DNA from: Stieleria neptunia
Lineage (GTDB): Bacteria > Planctomycetota > Planctomycetia > Pirellulales > Pirellulaceae
DNA length: 64,000 nt
NCBI RefSeq assembly: GCF_007754155.1
Contig: NZ_CP037423.1
Span: 1-64,000 of the forward strand
Direction of reading: 5' to 3'
A program made the translations under genes and the position numbers. Each line of letters starts with the position of its first letter. Position 1 is the stretch's first letter. This document shows, one piece after another, positions 26,995-35,356 of this stretch. A model generated the notes under the pieces. The model had not been told where the DNA came from and did no database searches. It worked only from the letters and a program-made list of their open reading frames with translations.

Positions 26995-27525
26995 ATGTCT
27001 GCTGATCACGGCCCAGATCCCGCTGCGACTGAACCACCGTTCCCACCGACCGGCCGACTGGCCGGCGTGGACTATGGGACGGTCCGAATCGGGATTGCCG
27101 TCTGCGATCCGGATCGGATTTTGGCCAGCCCGGTCGAAGTTTACCAGGTGCGGGGAGAGACCCGGGACGCCGACTACTTTCGTCGTCTGGCCGATCAAGA
27201 GCGTTTGGCCGGATTTGTCGTCGGACTTCCCATTCACTGCGACGGCGGGGAGAGTCAGAAAAGCAAAGAGTGCCGCGAATTCGCGCGTTGGTTGAGCGAG
27301 CAAACCGGATTGCCGGTGCGTCTGTTCGACGAACGATTCAGCACCGCGGCGGCAAAAGAACGACTTTCCGGTGGACGGCTAAGTCGTCAAAAGAAGAAGA
27401 AACAACTGGATGCCGTCGCCGCACTCGTGTTACTGGAGTCCTTCTTGGAAGCCTGCCGTTATCACGGCGTGCTAGTCGGACAATCCATCGACGATCAAGC
27501 CGATGGCGGCGACACGTTGGAGTAG
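26995..27525 (+). CDS. ruvX: RuvX/YqgF pre-16S rRNA nuclease or resolvase
   Basis: RNase H-fold nuclease of 176 residues implicated in 16S rRNA 5' maturation and possibly Holliday junctions. The acidic catalytic residues are D26 in GVDYGTVRIGIA, E114 in DERFST (112-117) and D139 in LDAVAA. VVGLPIHCDG is the family's GLP segment. The first 20 residues are a Pro-rich extension before the fold. It sits 42 bases after fabZ and is convergent with the next gene. Confidence 0.93.
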   Translation: MSADHGPDPAATEPPFPPTGRLAGVDYGTVRIGIAVCDPDRILASPVEVYQVRGETRDADYFRRLADQERLAGFVVGLPIHCDGGESQKSKECREFARWLSEQTGLPVRLFDERFSTAAAKERLSGGRLSRQKKKKQLDAVAALVLLESFLEACRYHGVLVGQSIDDQADGGDTLE

Positions 27526-27543
27526 GAGTGACGGACCATCATT

Positions 27544-27572
27544 CCGAACCCGACCCGACCGGATGGGTTCGG
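27544..27572. terminator. Hairpin between convergent genes
   Basis: CCGAACCC (27544-27551) pairs with GGGTTCGG (27565-27572). It separates ruvX from the leftward hypothetical gene and may end both transcripts, although no T-run follows. Confidence 0.4.
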
Positions 27573-27593
27573 AGGATCGATTCATCATCCCAA

Positions 27594-27812
27594 TCAAGCC
27601 GCCTCGGCGAAAATCGTTTCGATCAAATTCTCGAACCGACGATCTGCTTCTTCGCGACGGGCGGCGCGCTCAGAAAGCGACCATGACGCACGAATGTCGC
27701 GCACACGACGCAGGATTTCAGCGTCGGACAGATTGGTTTCTTGGCTAGCTGTCTCATTTTGAGCGCTCGATGCCGATTTCAAGACTTCTTTATTGCAAAC
27801 AGCAGTCATCAT
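27594..27812 (-). CDS. Small hypothetical protein
   Basis: A 72-residue soluble protein beginning with two methionines and preceded by GAGGGA, a good ribosome site eight bases away. An upstream start (27971) is in frame but lacks such a site. The C-terminal half (LSDAEILRRVRDIRASWSL then RAARREEADRRFENLI) is strongly helical and charged. Family not recognised; possibly a regulator or anti-sigma-like peptide, but nothing shows this. Confidence 0.5.
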   Translation of the reverse strand: MMTAVCNKEVLKSASSAQNETASQETNLSDAEILRRVRDIRASWSLSERAARREEADRRFENLIETIFAEAA

Positions 27813-28057
27813 GTTCAATCCCTCGCGAAAAACAGGGCTGACACGTTTACTCGCATCAGCGGTTCGATTCCTTGGTCTGGGCAATCTGATGGATTTGATT
27901 GCTTGAGACCGATTTTGCCGGATCAACGCGATCTGACGAAAAAGAGGAAATGCATTAAGTGTGCCAATCAAACGTCTGGAGTCATAATTTCGACGGGAAG
28001 TTCGCTAAAAAGTTCCCAACTGCCGCAATTATCGACTCGGAAAAGCGTAGGGGGCGG

Positions 28058-28471
28058 TCAGTCGTTGCAATCGGCGGGACGGTTCTGGCCGCGAGCGGGG
28101 AGCGAGATTGCAAAGGTTTGAAAATTTTTCCACTGTCTCTCTGGCAGCACCATCACCGCGAACGGGTCGATTTGGGTGGTTCCGGCCAGGGTTTCGACCA
28201 GTTTTCGCAACTGGGTGGCATCGCAATGGCCGCGTATTTCCACATATTGAATCAGCATTGCGGCGTCATAGACCATGCCGACGACCTGATGATCCTTGCC
28301 GGCCCAGGCGAACGATCCGTCGGGTTCGAACAAGACCGACGGCAGCGACCGATTCAAACGTTCACCCGCCGCTTCGAAACTGGTGGGAATCGGCGTCGTT
28401 TCGGGTGACGGTAATCGACCATCGTGTGGATGCGGACCGTACAGGTGGATGTGAAAGGGTTCAGTGGGCAT
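28058..28471 (-). CDS. Hypothetical protein, divergent from YaiI gene
   Basis: A 137-residue protein starting [20 protein letters not shown]. It shows alternating hydrophobic and polar stretches typical of a small alpha/beta domain ([34 protein letters not shown]). No signal peptide or known motif. The frame is open upstream to 28720, but that part is antisense to the YaiI gene and is rejected. Its start is only 19 bases from the opposite gene's start. Confidence 0.6.
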   Translation of the reverse strand: MPTEPFHIHLYGPHPHDGRLPSPETTPIPTSFEAAGERLNRSLPSVLFEPDGSFAWAGKDHQVVGMVYDAAMLIQYVEIRGHCDATQLRKLVETLAGTTQIDPFAVMVLPERQWKNFQTFAISLPARGQNRPADCND

Positions 28472-28490
28472 CACAATCGGAGCGTGTGGG

Positions 28491-28961
28491 ATGAAGATTT
28501 GGATTGATGCGGATGCGGCACCACGGGACGTCAAAGAGGTGATTTTTCGTGCCGCCGATCGCTTGGACATCGAAACGGTGTTGGTCGCCAACTCGGCCCA
28601 GCCGATCCCCAAGTCGGCCGTCACAGTTCGGTCGGTGATCGTGCGGCAGGGCGCTAACGTCGCCGACCAGTACATCGTTGTCCACAGCCAACCGGGCGAT
28701 CTGGCGATCACCGCCGACATTCCGTTGGCGGCTCAATTGGTCGACAAGAAAGTCGCGGTGATCGATCCGCGGGGCGACGAGTACAACGATTCCAACATCG
28801 CCGCGCGCCTCTCGATGCGAGATTTTCTCGATGAGCTGCGTGGAACGGGCGCGGCGACCGGTGGCGCGGCGCCGTACAACGCCAAAGACAAGAAAGCCTT
28901 CGCGGCCTCGTTTGACCGATTGTTGACCAAGCTGATCAAACAGGCGGATCAGTTTAAATAA
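28491..28961 (+). CDS. YaiI/YqxD family (UPF0178) protein
   Basis: A 156-residue PIN-like domain protein of unknown activity. The family start [18 protein letters not shown] carries paired aspartates expected at a metal site, followed by [13 protein letters not shown] and [12 protein letters not shown], then [13 protein letters not shown] nuclease role is inferred from the fold only. The ATG at 28491 gives the exact family N-terminus; nine extra residues from 28464 are unlikely. Confidence 0.88.
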   Translation: MKIWIDADAAPRDVKEVIFRAADRLDIETVLVANSAQPIPKSAVTVRSVIVRQGANVADQYIVVHSQPGDLAITADIPLAAQLVDKKVAVIDPRGDEYNDSNIAARLSMRDFLDELRGTGAATGGAAPYNAKDKKAFAASFDRLLTKLIKQADQFK

Positions 28962-29120
28962 TCTGTAAAGTCGCCTCGATTCACCATAACGCGTCATCGC
29001 AGCCGGCGATCCGGGCGGATTGCCGAACATCGAGGACGCTTTCAGATTGCGTTCGGCTAACTGGCGGGAATGTTTCAGTGTCTCGGAAACCTTCTCATGA
29101 CGAAAGGAGTTCCTATCTCC

Positions 29121-29462
29121 ATGAAACCAATAGCCATCGCTGCGATCGTGCTGCTCGGCGTGTTCGGTGTCGCGACTGCCGCACCGATTGACGTCGGACA
29201 CTCGATCCTTGTCAGCGGCCCCGTCCCGGCACCGACCTTGGATCCGACTCAGCCGCCGGTCACGCTCGTTGCACCGATCCGGTCGGCAACCTTTCGCAAC
29301 GCCGAGGGGTTGTTGAAAACGGAACCTGCGAGGACGGAGCCGATCAAAAAGCCACCCCGGAACCACGATCAGGAGGAAACCAAACCCGGTGTGATCGATA
29401 AACTCAAAGCGTTGGACCGCAAAAAAAATGCCTGGTTCAAACGCACTTTCTTGGGGAAATAA
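29121..29462 (+). CDS. Small secreted protein of unknown function
   Basis: A 113-residue protein with a clear signal peptide (MKPIAIAAIVLLGVFGVATA) after AAAGGAG, so the ATG at 29121 is preferred over earlier in-frame starts. The mature part is Pro/Thr-rich, then basic and helical with a C-terminal KNAWFKRTFLGK. Not recognised. A strong terminator follows, so it is probably a single-gene transcript with its own promoter. Confidence 0.6.
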   Translation: MKPIAIAAIVLLGVFGVATAAPIDVGHSILVSGPVPAPTLDPTQPPVTLVAPIRSATFRNAEGLLKTEPARTEPIKKPPRNHDQEETKPGVIDKLKALDRKKNAWFKRTFLGK

Positions 29463-29520
29463 ACGAAGGATTCTCTCCAAGAAACGCACGGCGGCGAAAC
29501 CGAATTGTCTTGCCAGCGAT

Positions 29521-29558
29521 ACACCTGTCCGGAACCACCTCCGGGCGGGTGTTTTTTT
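29521..29558 (+). terminator. Rho-independent terminator
   Basis: ACACC-TGTCCGG loop CTCCGGG-CGGGTGT forms a GC-rich stem followed by a run of seven T. It lies 60 bases after the small secreted protein gene and abuts the end of the opposite SDR gene. Confidence 0.85.
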
Positions 29559-30363
29559 ATCCTGTGTTCTCACCGATCTGCAATCCGTCCGGTGAGTAGA
29601 TCGATCGGCCGCCATCGACGGGCAAGCAGACGCCGTTGATGAAGGTGTTTTCACACAAGAAACGCACGGCGTGGGCGACGTGTCCCGCGGTTCCGATCCC
29701 ACCGGTCAACGTGCTCGCACAAAGTTTCAGCCGTTGTTGATCGGGCACTTCATCGGCCAACAACACCGGCCCGGGTTTGACACAATTGACCCGAATCGCG
29801 GCATTGCGGCTGGCAAATTCGACGGCCAGGGAGCGGGTCATCACATCGATCGCACCCTTGCTGGGGAAATAGGCGGCGTGATCGAGATAGGGCCGCACGG
29901 TCGCCCAGTCACCCAGATTGACGATCGAGCCACCCGTCGTCTGATCGGTCATCACGTCCGCCGCGGCGCGGCCGCAGAGGAACGCAGCGACGGTATTGAT
30001 CTCAAAATAACGACGCATCTCCGCCGCCGTGACTTGCCCGATCGGTGTCGGTGACCAGATCGCGGCGCTGTTGACCAGGATGTCCAAGCGGCCGAACGCC
30101 GTGACGGTTTCGTCGACCAGCCGCGGCGGCACCCCGTCGTCCTCCAACGCCCCTTGGGTCACGATCGCGTCGCAGCGGTAGCGCTGGGTCAGTTCGTCGG
30201 CGGCCTGCCGCGCCGCGTCGGCGCTGGTATTGGCATGCAAGGCGATCCGGCAACCGTTGCGGGCCAGTTCGATCGCGATTTCACGCCCCACACGCGGGGC
30301 GCCGCTGCCGGTGATCAACGCGACCGGGGCATCACAATCGAACACGGTTTTCAATAAGCTCAT
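29557..30363 (-). CDS. Short-chain dehydrogenase, pteridine-reductase-like
   Basis: A 268-residue SDR enzyme. The cofactor loop TGSGAPRVGRE (18-28) has the Arg found in PTR1/FolM rather than the usual TGxxxGIG. The catalytic set is D152, Y165 and K169: Asp replaces the usual Ser and stands 13 residues before Tyr, the same spacing as D181/Y194/K198 of Leishmania PTR1. NSAA and the closing NGVCLPVDGGRS are SDR motifs. Likely reduces pterins or dihydrofolate-related compounds with NADPH. The ATG at 30363 gives the expected N-terminus. Confidence 0.85.
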   Translation of the reverse strand: MSLLKTVFDCDAPVALITGSGAPRVGREIAIELARNGCRIALHANTSADAARQAADELTQRYRCDAIVTQGALEDDGVPPRLVDETVTAFGRLDILVNSAAIWSPTPIGQVTAAEMRRYFEINTVAAFLCGRAAADVMTDQTTGGSIVNLGDWATVRPYLDHAAYFPSKGAIDVMTRSLAVEFASRNAAIRVNCVKPGPVLLADEVPDQQRLKLCASTLTGGIGTAGHVAHAVRFLCENTFINGVCLPVDGGRSIYSPDGLQIGENTG

Positions 30364-30443
30364 CGGCGCGGTCTTTCGGTGGTGCGAGCGGGGAATTCGA
30401 AACGTCGAGCGATCGGACGACAAATGGGTTTCGGATCTCGAAA

Positions 30444-30466
30444 GTGGGATAGGCTTCTAGCCTGTC
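30444..30466 (+). repeat. Mini-hairpin repeat, family P4 (copy 3)
   Basis: GTGGGATAGGCTTCTAGCCT plus GTC, with an AGGCT/AGCCT stem in place of the AAGCT/AGCTT stem of copies 1 and 2. It lies between the SDR and UbiD genes. Confidence 0.7.
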
Positions 30467-30480
30467 ATTTCCGTCGGTTG

Positions 30481-32310
30481 CTAAAGGTACTTTGCCAGGG
30501 CACCGCCGCGGGCGGCGCGAGCATCGACCTTGGCGACGGTTTCGGGGTCTTCGATCACCGGCGGCGCCTGCCAGGGTTTGAAACGGGCGTCGATGACGAC
30601 ACTGCCGCGGCATCCAAAATGTTTGGCGATCGTCTCGGCTCCGATGCCGGACAGATCCGTCGCCGGATTGCTGCGCGTGAACGTGGTCCACAACCAATTG
30701 CTCAGCGATCGCGCCGCGAAGTCGCTGTCGTCGACGATGGTGATCAGCGGAAACGCGTTGATGGGATCATCGGGTTGATAGTGCTGGCAAAATCGCAGCA
30801 TGTCGGCGCGTCCCGTCGTGCCGTCAAAGGACTTGCTCTCGATCGCCAACACGCCCGGCATCACGACGCGGGGATCCTGGAATCCCTCGGGCAACCGCAA
30901 TTCGGCGGGCAACTCATGGGGCAGCGTGCGGCGGGGTGGACCCGCCGCGGCAATCACCACTTTGGATCCCTTGTTGAATCCCGTTCCGGTGTAGTCCAGG
31001 GTGTCGATGGTCGTCTGGGTATGAAAATGAAGATCTCGTTTCCAATCCACGCGCTGCAGAACGAATCCGAGGAACGCTTCGATGTCATGAATGTCCAGCG
31101 AATCGGATCGGTCGTCGGCAATCATCAGATACTTGGCGAGTGAAAGCTGGCCGTTGCCCAGGATCGCATTGGCCTGGGTGAGCAACTCTTGCGGCGCCGA
31201 TTCCTTCAGGTACGGCATGTAGCGTTCGCTGCCGATCGCCAGCAGCAAGGGGTGCACGCCGGCGGCATCGACCGCATGCACCGCTTTGACACCGGGAATC
31301 ACGGTGGGAATGATCGGGTCGGTCAACTCGTGGATCAACTGGCCGAACGTCGTGTCTTCTTGCGGCGGGCGACCGACGACCGTCAAGGGCCAGATCGCCC
31401 CCTTGCGATGCCAAACGTGATCGACCTTCATCACCGGAAACGGGTGTTCCAGGCTGTAGTACCCCAGGTGATCACCGAACGGACCCTCGCGCTTGGTCAC
31501 GTCGGGATCGATCGATCCGACGATGGCAAAGTCGGCGTCGCGATACACCGGCGCGTGGTTTCCGCGGAGCAACCCGATCCGTCGGCCCGCCAAGGCGCCG
31601 GCGAAGGTCAATTCGGTCAGCCCCTCGGGCAGCGGCATCACGGCGGCCAGCGTCATCGCCGGGCAGCCGCCGACGGTCACGGCGACACGCAACGGTTTTT
31701 GCAGCTTGATCGCCTGTTGATGGTGAACGCCGATCCCCCGATGAATCTGGTAATGCAAACCGACTTCCTGGTCGCTGTAGTCATTCCCGGAGAGTTGGAC
31801 GCGGTACATCCCCAGGTTGATTTTCATCAAGTTTCCCGGTTCGGTCGGGTCTTCGCTCAAGACTTGGGGGAGCGTCACAAACGCTCCACCGTCGCGGGGC
31901 CAGCATTTCAGCTGTGGCAGGTCCGCGAGCGAGCAGCGCCCGGCCGCGACCGGGGCACTGCGGACGAATTTGGGAAGCATCCGAACCGCAGTCAGGGGGA
32001 CACCGGCGTAGCGAAAGGGCCGTTTGGGGACCGCCGACGGATCGAGTTTGACTTCGATCAATCGGCGCACCGACTCGAGCGTCTCGCGGAACAGGTAGCG
32101 GGCTTGATCGAGTGAGGCAAACAGGTTGGAGGCCATCGGAAACCGGCAGCCCGTGGGGTTGGTGAACAGGATCGCGGGACCGCCGTTGGCATAGACGCGG
32201 CGTTGAATTTCGGCGATTTCCAGGTTCGGATCGACCGCATCGGTCACTTCGATCAACAACCCGCCGGCGCGAAGGTCCTCCACTACATCTCGGGTGCTGC
32301 GGTGTTTCAT
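30481..32310 (-). CDS. ubiD: UbiD family decarboxylase
   Basis: Prenylated-FMN-dependent decarboxylase of 609 residues. The ATG at 32310 starts MKHRSTRDVVEDL. Typical segments are the N-terminal ILFTNPTG, the middle KINLGMYRVQL, HRGIGVHHQ, the catalytic REGPFGDHLGYY and the C-terminal DDPINAFPLITIVDDSDFA. In planctomycetes, which generally make menaquinone by the futalosine route, UbiD homologues such as MqnL act on that pathway; a ubiquinone or aromatic-acid substrate is the alternative. The flavin-prenylating partner UbiX is not in the window. Confidence 0.88.
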   Translation of the reverse strand: MKHRSTRDVVEDLRAGGLLIEVTDAVDPNLEIAEIQRRVYANGGPAILFTNPTGCRFPMASNLFASLDQARYLFRETLESVRRLIEVKLDPSAVPKRPFRYAGVPLTAVRMLPKFVRSAPVAAGRCSLADLPQLKCWPRDGGAFVTLPQVLSEDPTEPGNLMKINLGMYRVQLSGNDYSDQEVGLHYQIHRGIGVHHQQAIKLQKPLRVAVTVGGCPAMTLAAVMPLPEGLTELTFAGALAGRRIGLLRGNHAPVYRDADFAIVGSIDPDVTKREGPFGDHLGYYSLEHPFPVMKVDHVWHRKGAIWPLTVVGRPPQEDTTFGQLIHELTDPIIPTVIPGVKAVHAVDAAGVHPLLLAIGSERYMPYLKESAPQELLTQANAILGNGQLSLAKYLMIADDRSDSLDIHDIEAFLGFVLQRVDWKRDLHFHTQTTIDTLDYTGTGFNKGSKVVIAAAGPPRRTLPHELPAELRLPEGFQDPRVVMPGVLAIESKSFDGTTGRADMLRFCQHYQPDDPINAFPLITIVDDSDFAARSLSNWLWTTFTRSNPATDLSGIGAETIAKHFGCRGSVVIDARFKPWQAPPVIEDPETVAKVDARAARGGALAKYL

Positions 32311-32426
32311 GGTCGTCGATAAACTACAACTAGTGCAAAGTGAATTCGGGCGCTGCTCGAGCGTGATCGTTCGAGCGTGATTGTTCAAGCGTCTGTCAAC
32401 AACGTCTCAATTGGTGTCATCATCTT

Positions 32427-33941
32427 ATGTCGGAAAGCCCGTCCCAGTCTCAACCGAATCCCGTCGCCCCACAACTGCCATGCCCGAGTTTTGTCGCGAC
32501 CGACAACCCGATCGGTGAAAAATGCGACGTCTTGATCGTGGGCCTCTGCGACGATGCACCGCTGTCGGCGACCGCGGCCGGTCTGGATCAAGCCCTGGGC
32601 GGCGTGATCAGCCGCTTGATCGGTCAAGAAAAACTTTCCTCCGACTCCGGCGAATCGATGCTGATTGCGGGGGTCGGTGATGAAGGTTCGCAGTTGGTGT
32701 TGCTGATCGGATTGGGTGAAAAATCAAAACTCGATCGCGAAGCCGCGTTCACGCTGACCAGCACGGCGGTCCGATCGTTGGTTTCCAAGCCGCACGAAAA
32801 ATGGGTCGTCGCGTTGCCGGAGTGCTTTGACGCGGTCGATCATGATGCGATCGTCGCCGGCGCCTTGTACGGTTTGGAAGGCCAGTCGATCTACCGCACC
32901 AAATCGCCGATCCATGTGCCGGCGACGATCGCCATCGCATCGGCCGACACAACCGCGATCGATCGGGGCGTGATCTTGGGCGATTCGATCAATTTGGCGC
33001 GGCGGTTGGTCAACGAACCCGCGTCGGTCATCTACCCGGCTTCGTTCGCCGAGCGGGCGACGGCCTTGGCGACAGAAGTCGGTCTGGGGTGTGAAGTGTG
33101 GGATGAACAACGATTGGCCGACGAGAACTGTCGGGCGATCCTTGCCGTCGGCGCGGGCAGCGACAAACCGCCCCGCCTGGTCATCCTTCGACACGACGGC
33201 GGACCGCAGGGCGAACCGCCGATCGCGATCGTCGGGAAAGGCGTCACGTTTGACAGCGGCGGTTTGTCGATCAAGCCCAGCGACGGGATGGTCGACATGA
33301 AATGCGACATGGGCGGCGCCGCGACCGTGGTCGGAGTGATGCGGGCGTTGGCGAAGTTGGGCGTCAAGAAAAACGTCATCGGATTCTGCGGGCTCGCCGA
33401 AAACATGGTCAGCGGGTCGAGCTACAAACTCGGTGACGTCATCGTCACACGCAGCGGAAAGACGATCGAGATCTTAAACACCGATGCCGAAGGCCGCGTC
33501 GTCTTGTCCGACACACTCGACGTGGCGGTCGAGCACCAGCCGGCGGCGATGGTTGATCTGGCGACGTTGACCGGTGCCTGCATGGTTGCCCTGGGAAATG
33601 AAGTCGCCGGTCTGATGACCAACAATCAATCGGCCTGCGATGCCGTCATCGACGCGGCCCGCGGCGAAGGCGAACCCGTCTGGCAGCTGCCGATGTTCGA
33701 GCTCTACAACGACAAAGTCAAAAGCAAGGTCGCCGACATCAAGAACATCGGCGAAGGCCGCTGGGGTGGCGCGATCACCGCCGCGAAGTTTTTGGAGAAC
33801 TTTGTCGGCGACGTGCCGTGGGTTCACATCGATATCGCCGGACCGGCGTTTGCGGACAGTCCCAAGCCGCATCGAGACGCCGGTGCGACCGGCGTGATGG
33901 TCCGCACGCTCGTCCGCTGGATCGAGAACCAGGCAGGGTAG
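32427..33941 (+). CDS. pepA: Leucyl aminopeptidase (M17)
   Basis: Cytosolic hexameric di-zinc aminopeptidase, 504 residues. The M17 catalytic half contains VGKGVTFDSGGLSIKP (270-285), MKCDMGGA (291-298) and the signature NTDAEGRV (351-358), which supply the metal ligands and catalytic Lys/Arg. The N-terminal half is the variable macro-like domain. PepA also binds DNA in some bacteria. Divergent from ubiD with about 115 bases between starts, and convergent with the Tad operon. Confidence 0.96.
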   Translation: MSESPSQSQPNPVAPQLPCPSFVATDNPIGEKCDVLIVGLCDDAPLSATAAGLDQALGGVISRLIGQEKLSSDSGESMLIAGVGDEGSQLVLLIGLGEKSKLDREAAFTLTSTAVRSLVSKPHEKWVVALPECFDAVDHDAIVAGALYGLEGQSIYRTKSPIHVPATIAIASADTTAIDRGVILGDSINLARRLVNEPASVIYPASFAERATALATEVGLGCEVWDEQRLADENCRAILAVGAGSDKPPRLVILRHDGGPQGEPPIAIVGKGVTFDSGGLSIKPSDGMVDMKCDMGGAATVVGVMRALAKLGVKKNVIGFCGLAENMVSGSSYKLGDVIVTRSGKTIEILNTDAEGRVVLSDTLDVAVEHQPAAMVDLATLTGACMVALGNEVAGLMTNNQSACDAVIDAARGEGEPVWQLPMFELYNDKVKSKVADIKNIGEGRWGGAITAAKFLENFVGDVPWVHIDIAGPAFADSPKPHRDAGATGVMVRTLVRWIENQAG

Positions 33942-34016
33942 AGAAGGACTTGGGATCTTAAATAAAATCCACGACGCCTTGGGGACGGACCCGACGACCA
34001 GGTCTGGCCGATGACG

Positions 34017-35228
34017 TCATGACTTGGCGCCGGGCCAGAACATTTTCCATTTGCTCTCGTTCGACTTGCCGCTTTCGCTGGGCTCGGCCGAGGCTTCTTT
34101 GCCTTGGAGTTTGGCGGCCAGGTCGCGGAGCGCTTGGGTGATAGGAGCCTTGGGCGCCTGGTTGATCAGGGGCACGCCGTTGTTACGGACTTCCACCATC
34201 GTGCGATAATCGTTGGGCAACAGCGCATAGATATCGCGTCCGAGTGTTTCTTTGGCTTTTTTCAAGCTGATCTGACCCGATTCCAACCCCGCGCGATTGA
34301 CCACGATCTCAATCTTGCTTTGCAGACCGTCGACCTCTTCAAAGCTCATCATCAAACGCACGACGTTTCGCAAACAGGGAAGGTCCAATTGGGTGATCAA
34401 CAACACCTTGGACGCCGCCTCGATCGCCGCCATGTCGACCGCGCTATAGGTCTTGGAAAGATCGATGACCAGGTGGGTGAACGACGCTTTCAACAGCCCG
34501 ATCACTTTTCGCAGACTTTCATCAGTGATTCCGATCGTGTCATGCAATTCGACCGGGCGGGGCAACAGGTACAGCCCGCTGCTGTGTTTGGTCAACGATT
34601 GTTTGAGCAGTTGGATGTCCAACCGCGAGACGTTTTGGACGACATCGGCGAGGGTGTAGTCGGGAATCGCATCCAAAAAGACGTCGGCGTCACCGAGTGC
34701 CAGGTCCAGGTCCAACAGGGCGACACTGTTTCGATTGTCGGCGGCAAAGATGCAGCCCAGATTGACCGCGGCGCTGGTCGTTCCGACGCCGCCGGTCGCT
34801 CCGGCGATGGCGATGACTTCGCATCCCCGCGCACCGCCCTCGGTGGTGCCGAACTTGTGTTGACTGACCCGCGTCAGCGCCGCGGCGAGGTCCTCGTGGG
34901 ACATCGGCAGGGTGAGAAATTCGCGCGCCCCGGCGCGAATCGTTTGCAAGATCAGGTGGCCATCGGTGCTTTCGCTGGCGGCCAGGATCACCGTGTCCGG
35001 CGCATCGCTGGCGAGCCGTTCGACCAGCCGAATCGATTTTTCGTTGTCACTGTCCAGCGAGATCACGCCCACGTCGGGCGCGGTTTGCTCGATCACGTCC
35101 GGAAAGAATTCATACCGCGAGCAATCGGCTTCCAGCCACACGGTGTCCATGCCCAAGAGCATGGACTTGAGTGAATCACGCGTGTCATCATTGGGGTCAA
35201 CCAATGCGATTCGTAGCACGTTTGTCAT
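34017..35228 (-). CDS. cpaE: Tad pilus localisation protein CpaE/TadZ
   Basis: A 403-residue protein with an N-terminal receiver-like domain (1-125, ALVDPNDDTRDSL) and a ParA/MinD-like domain. The deviant Walker A reads GATGGVGTT (143-151), lacking both lysines of the usual KGGxGK, as in atypical TadZ proteins, so ATP binding may be structural. LLDLDLALGDADVFL and the closing VVNRAG block are typical. Positions Tad pili at the cell pole or surface. Last gene of this leftward locus; cpaF does not follow. Confidence 0.9.
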   Translation of the reverse strand: MTNVLRIALVDPNDDTRDSLKSMLLGMDTVWLEADCSRYEFFPDVIEQTAPDVGVISLDSDNEKSIRLVERLASDAPDTVILAASESTDGHLILQTIRAGAREFLTLPMSHEDLAAALTRVSQHKFGTTEGGARGCEVIAIAGATGGVGTTSAAVNLGCIFAADNRNSVALLDLDLALGDADVFLDAIPDYTLADVVQNVSRLDIQLLKQSLTKHSSGLYLLPRPVELHDTIGITDESLRKVIGLLKASFTHLVIDLSKTYSAVDMAAIEAASKVLLITQLDLPCLRNVVRLMMSFEEVDGLQSKIEIVVNRAGLESGQISLKKAKETLGRDIYALLPNDYRTMVEVRNNGVPLINQAPKAPITQALRDLAAKLQGKEASAEPSESGKSNESKWKMFWPGAKS

Positions 35229-35356
35229 TGCAGATGTATCCGGTCGCTCATTTCAATTCCGTTCATCCCACCCCTCGACGGCCACGTTGCCGTCGATCGC
35301 AGGTCTCGTCGGTGGGGTGGCCGACAACCATATGCCCCTGGCCCGCATCCCGAGCA

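Noticed and set aside
28472..28720. Extended start of the hypothetical gene at 28058-28471
   Set aside because: It would overlap the opposite YaiI-family gene almost entirely; the ATG at 28471 leaves a clean 19-base gap.
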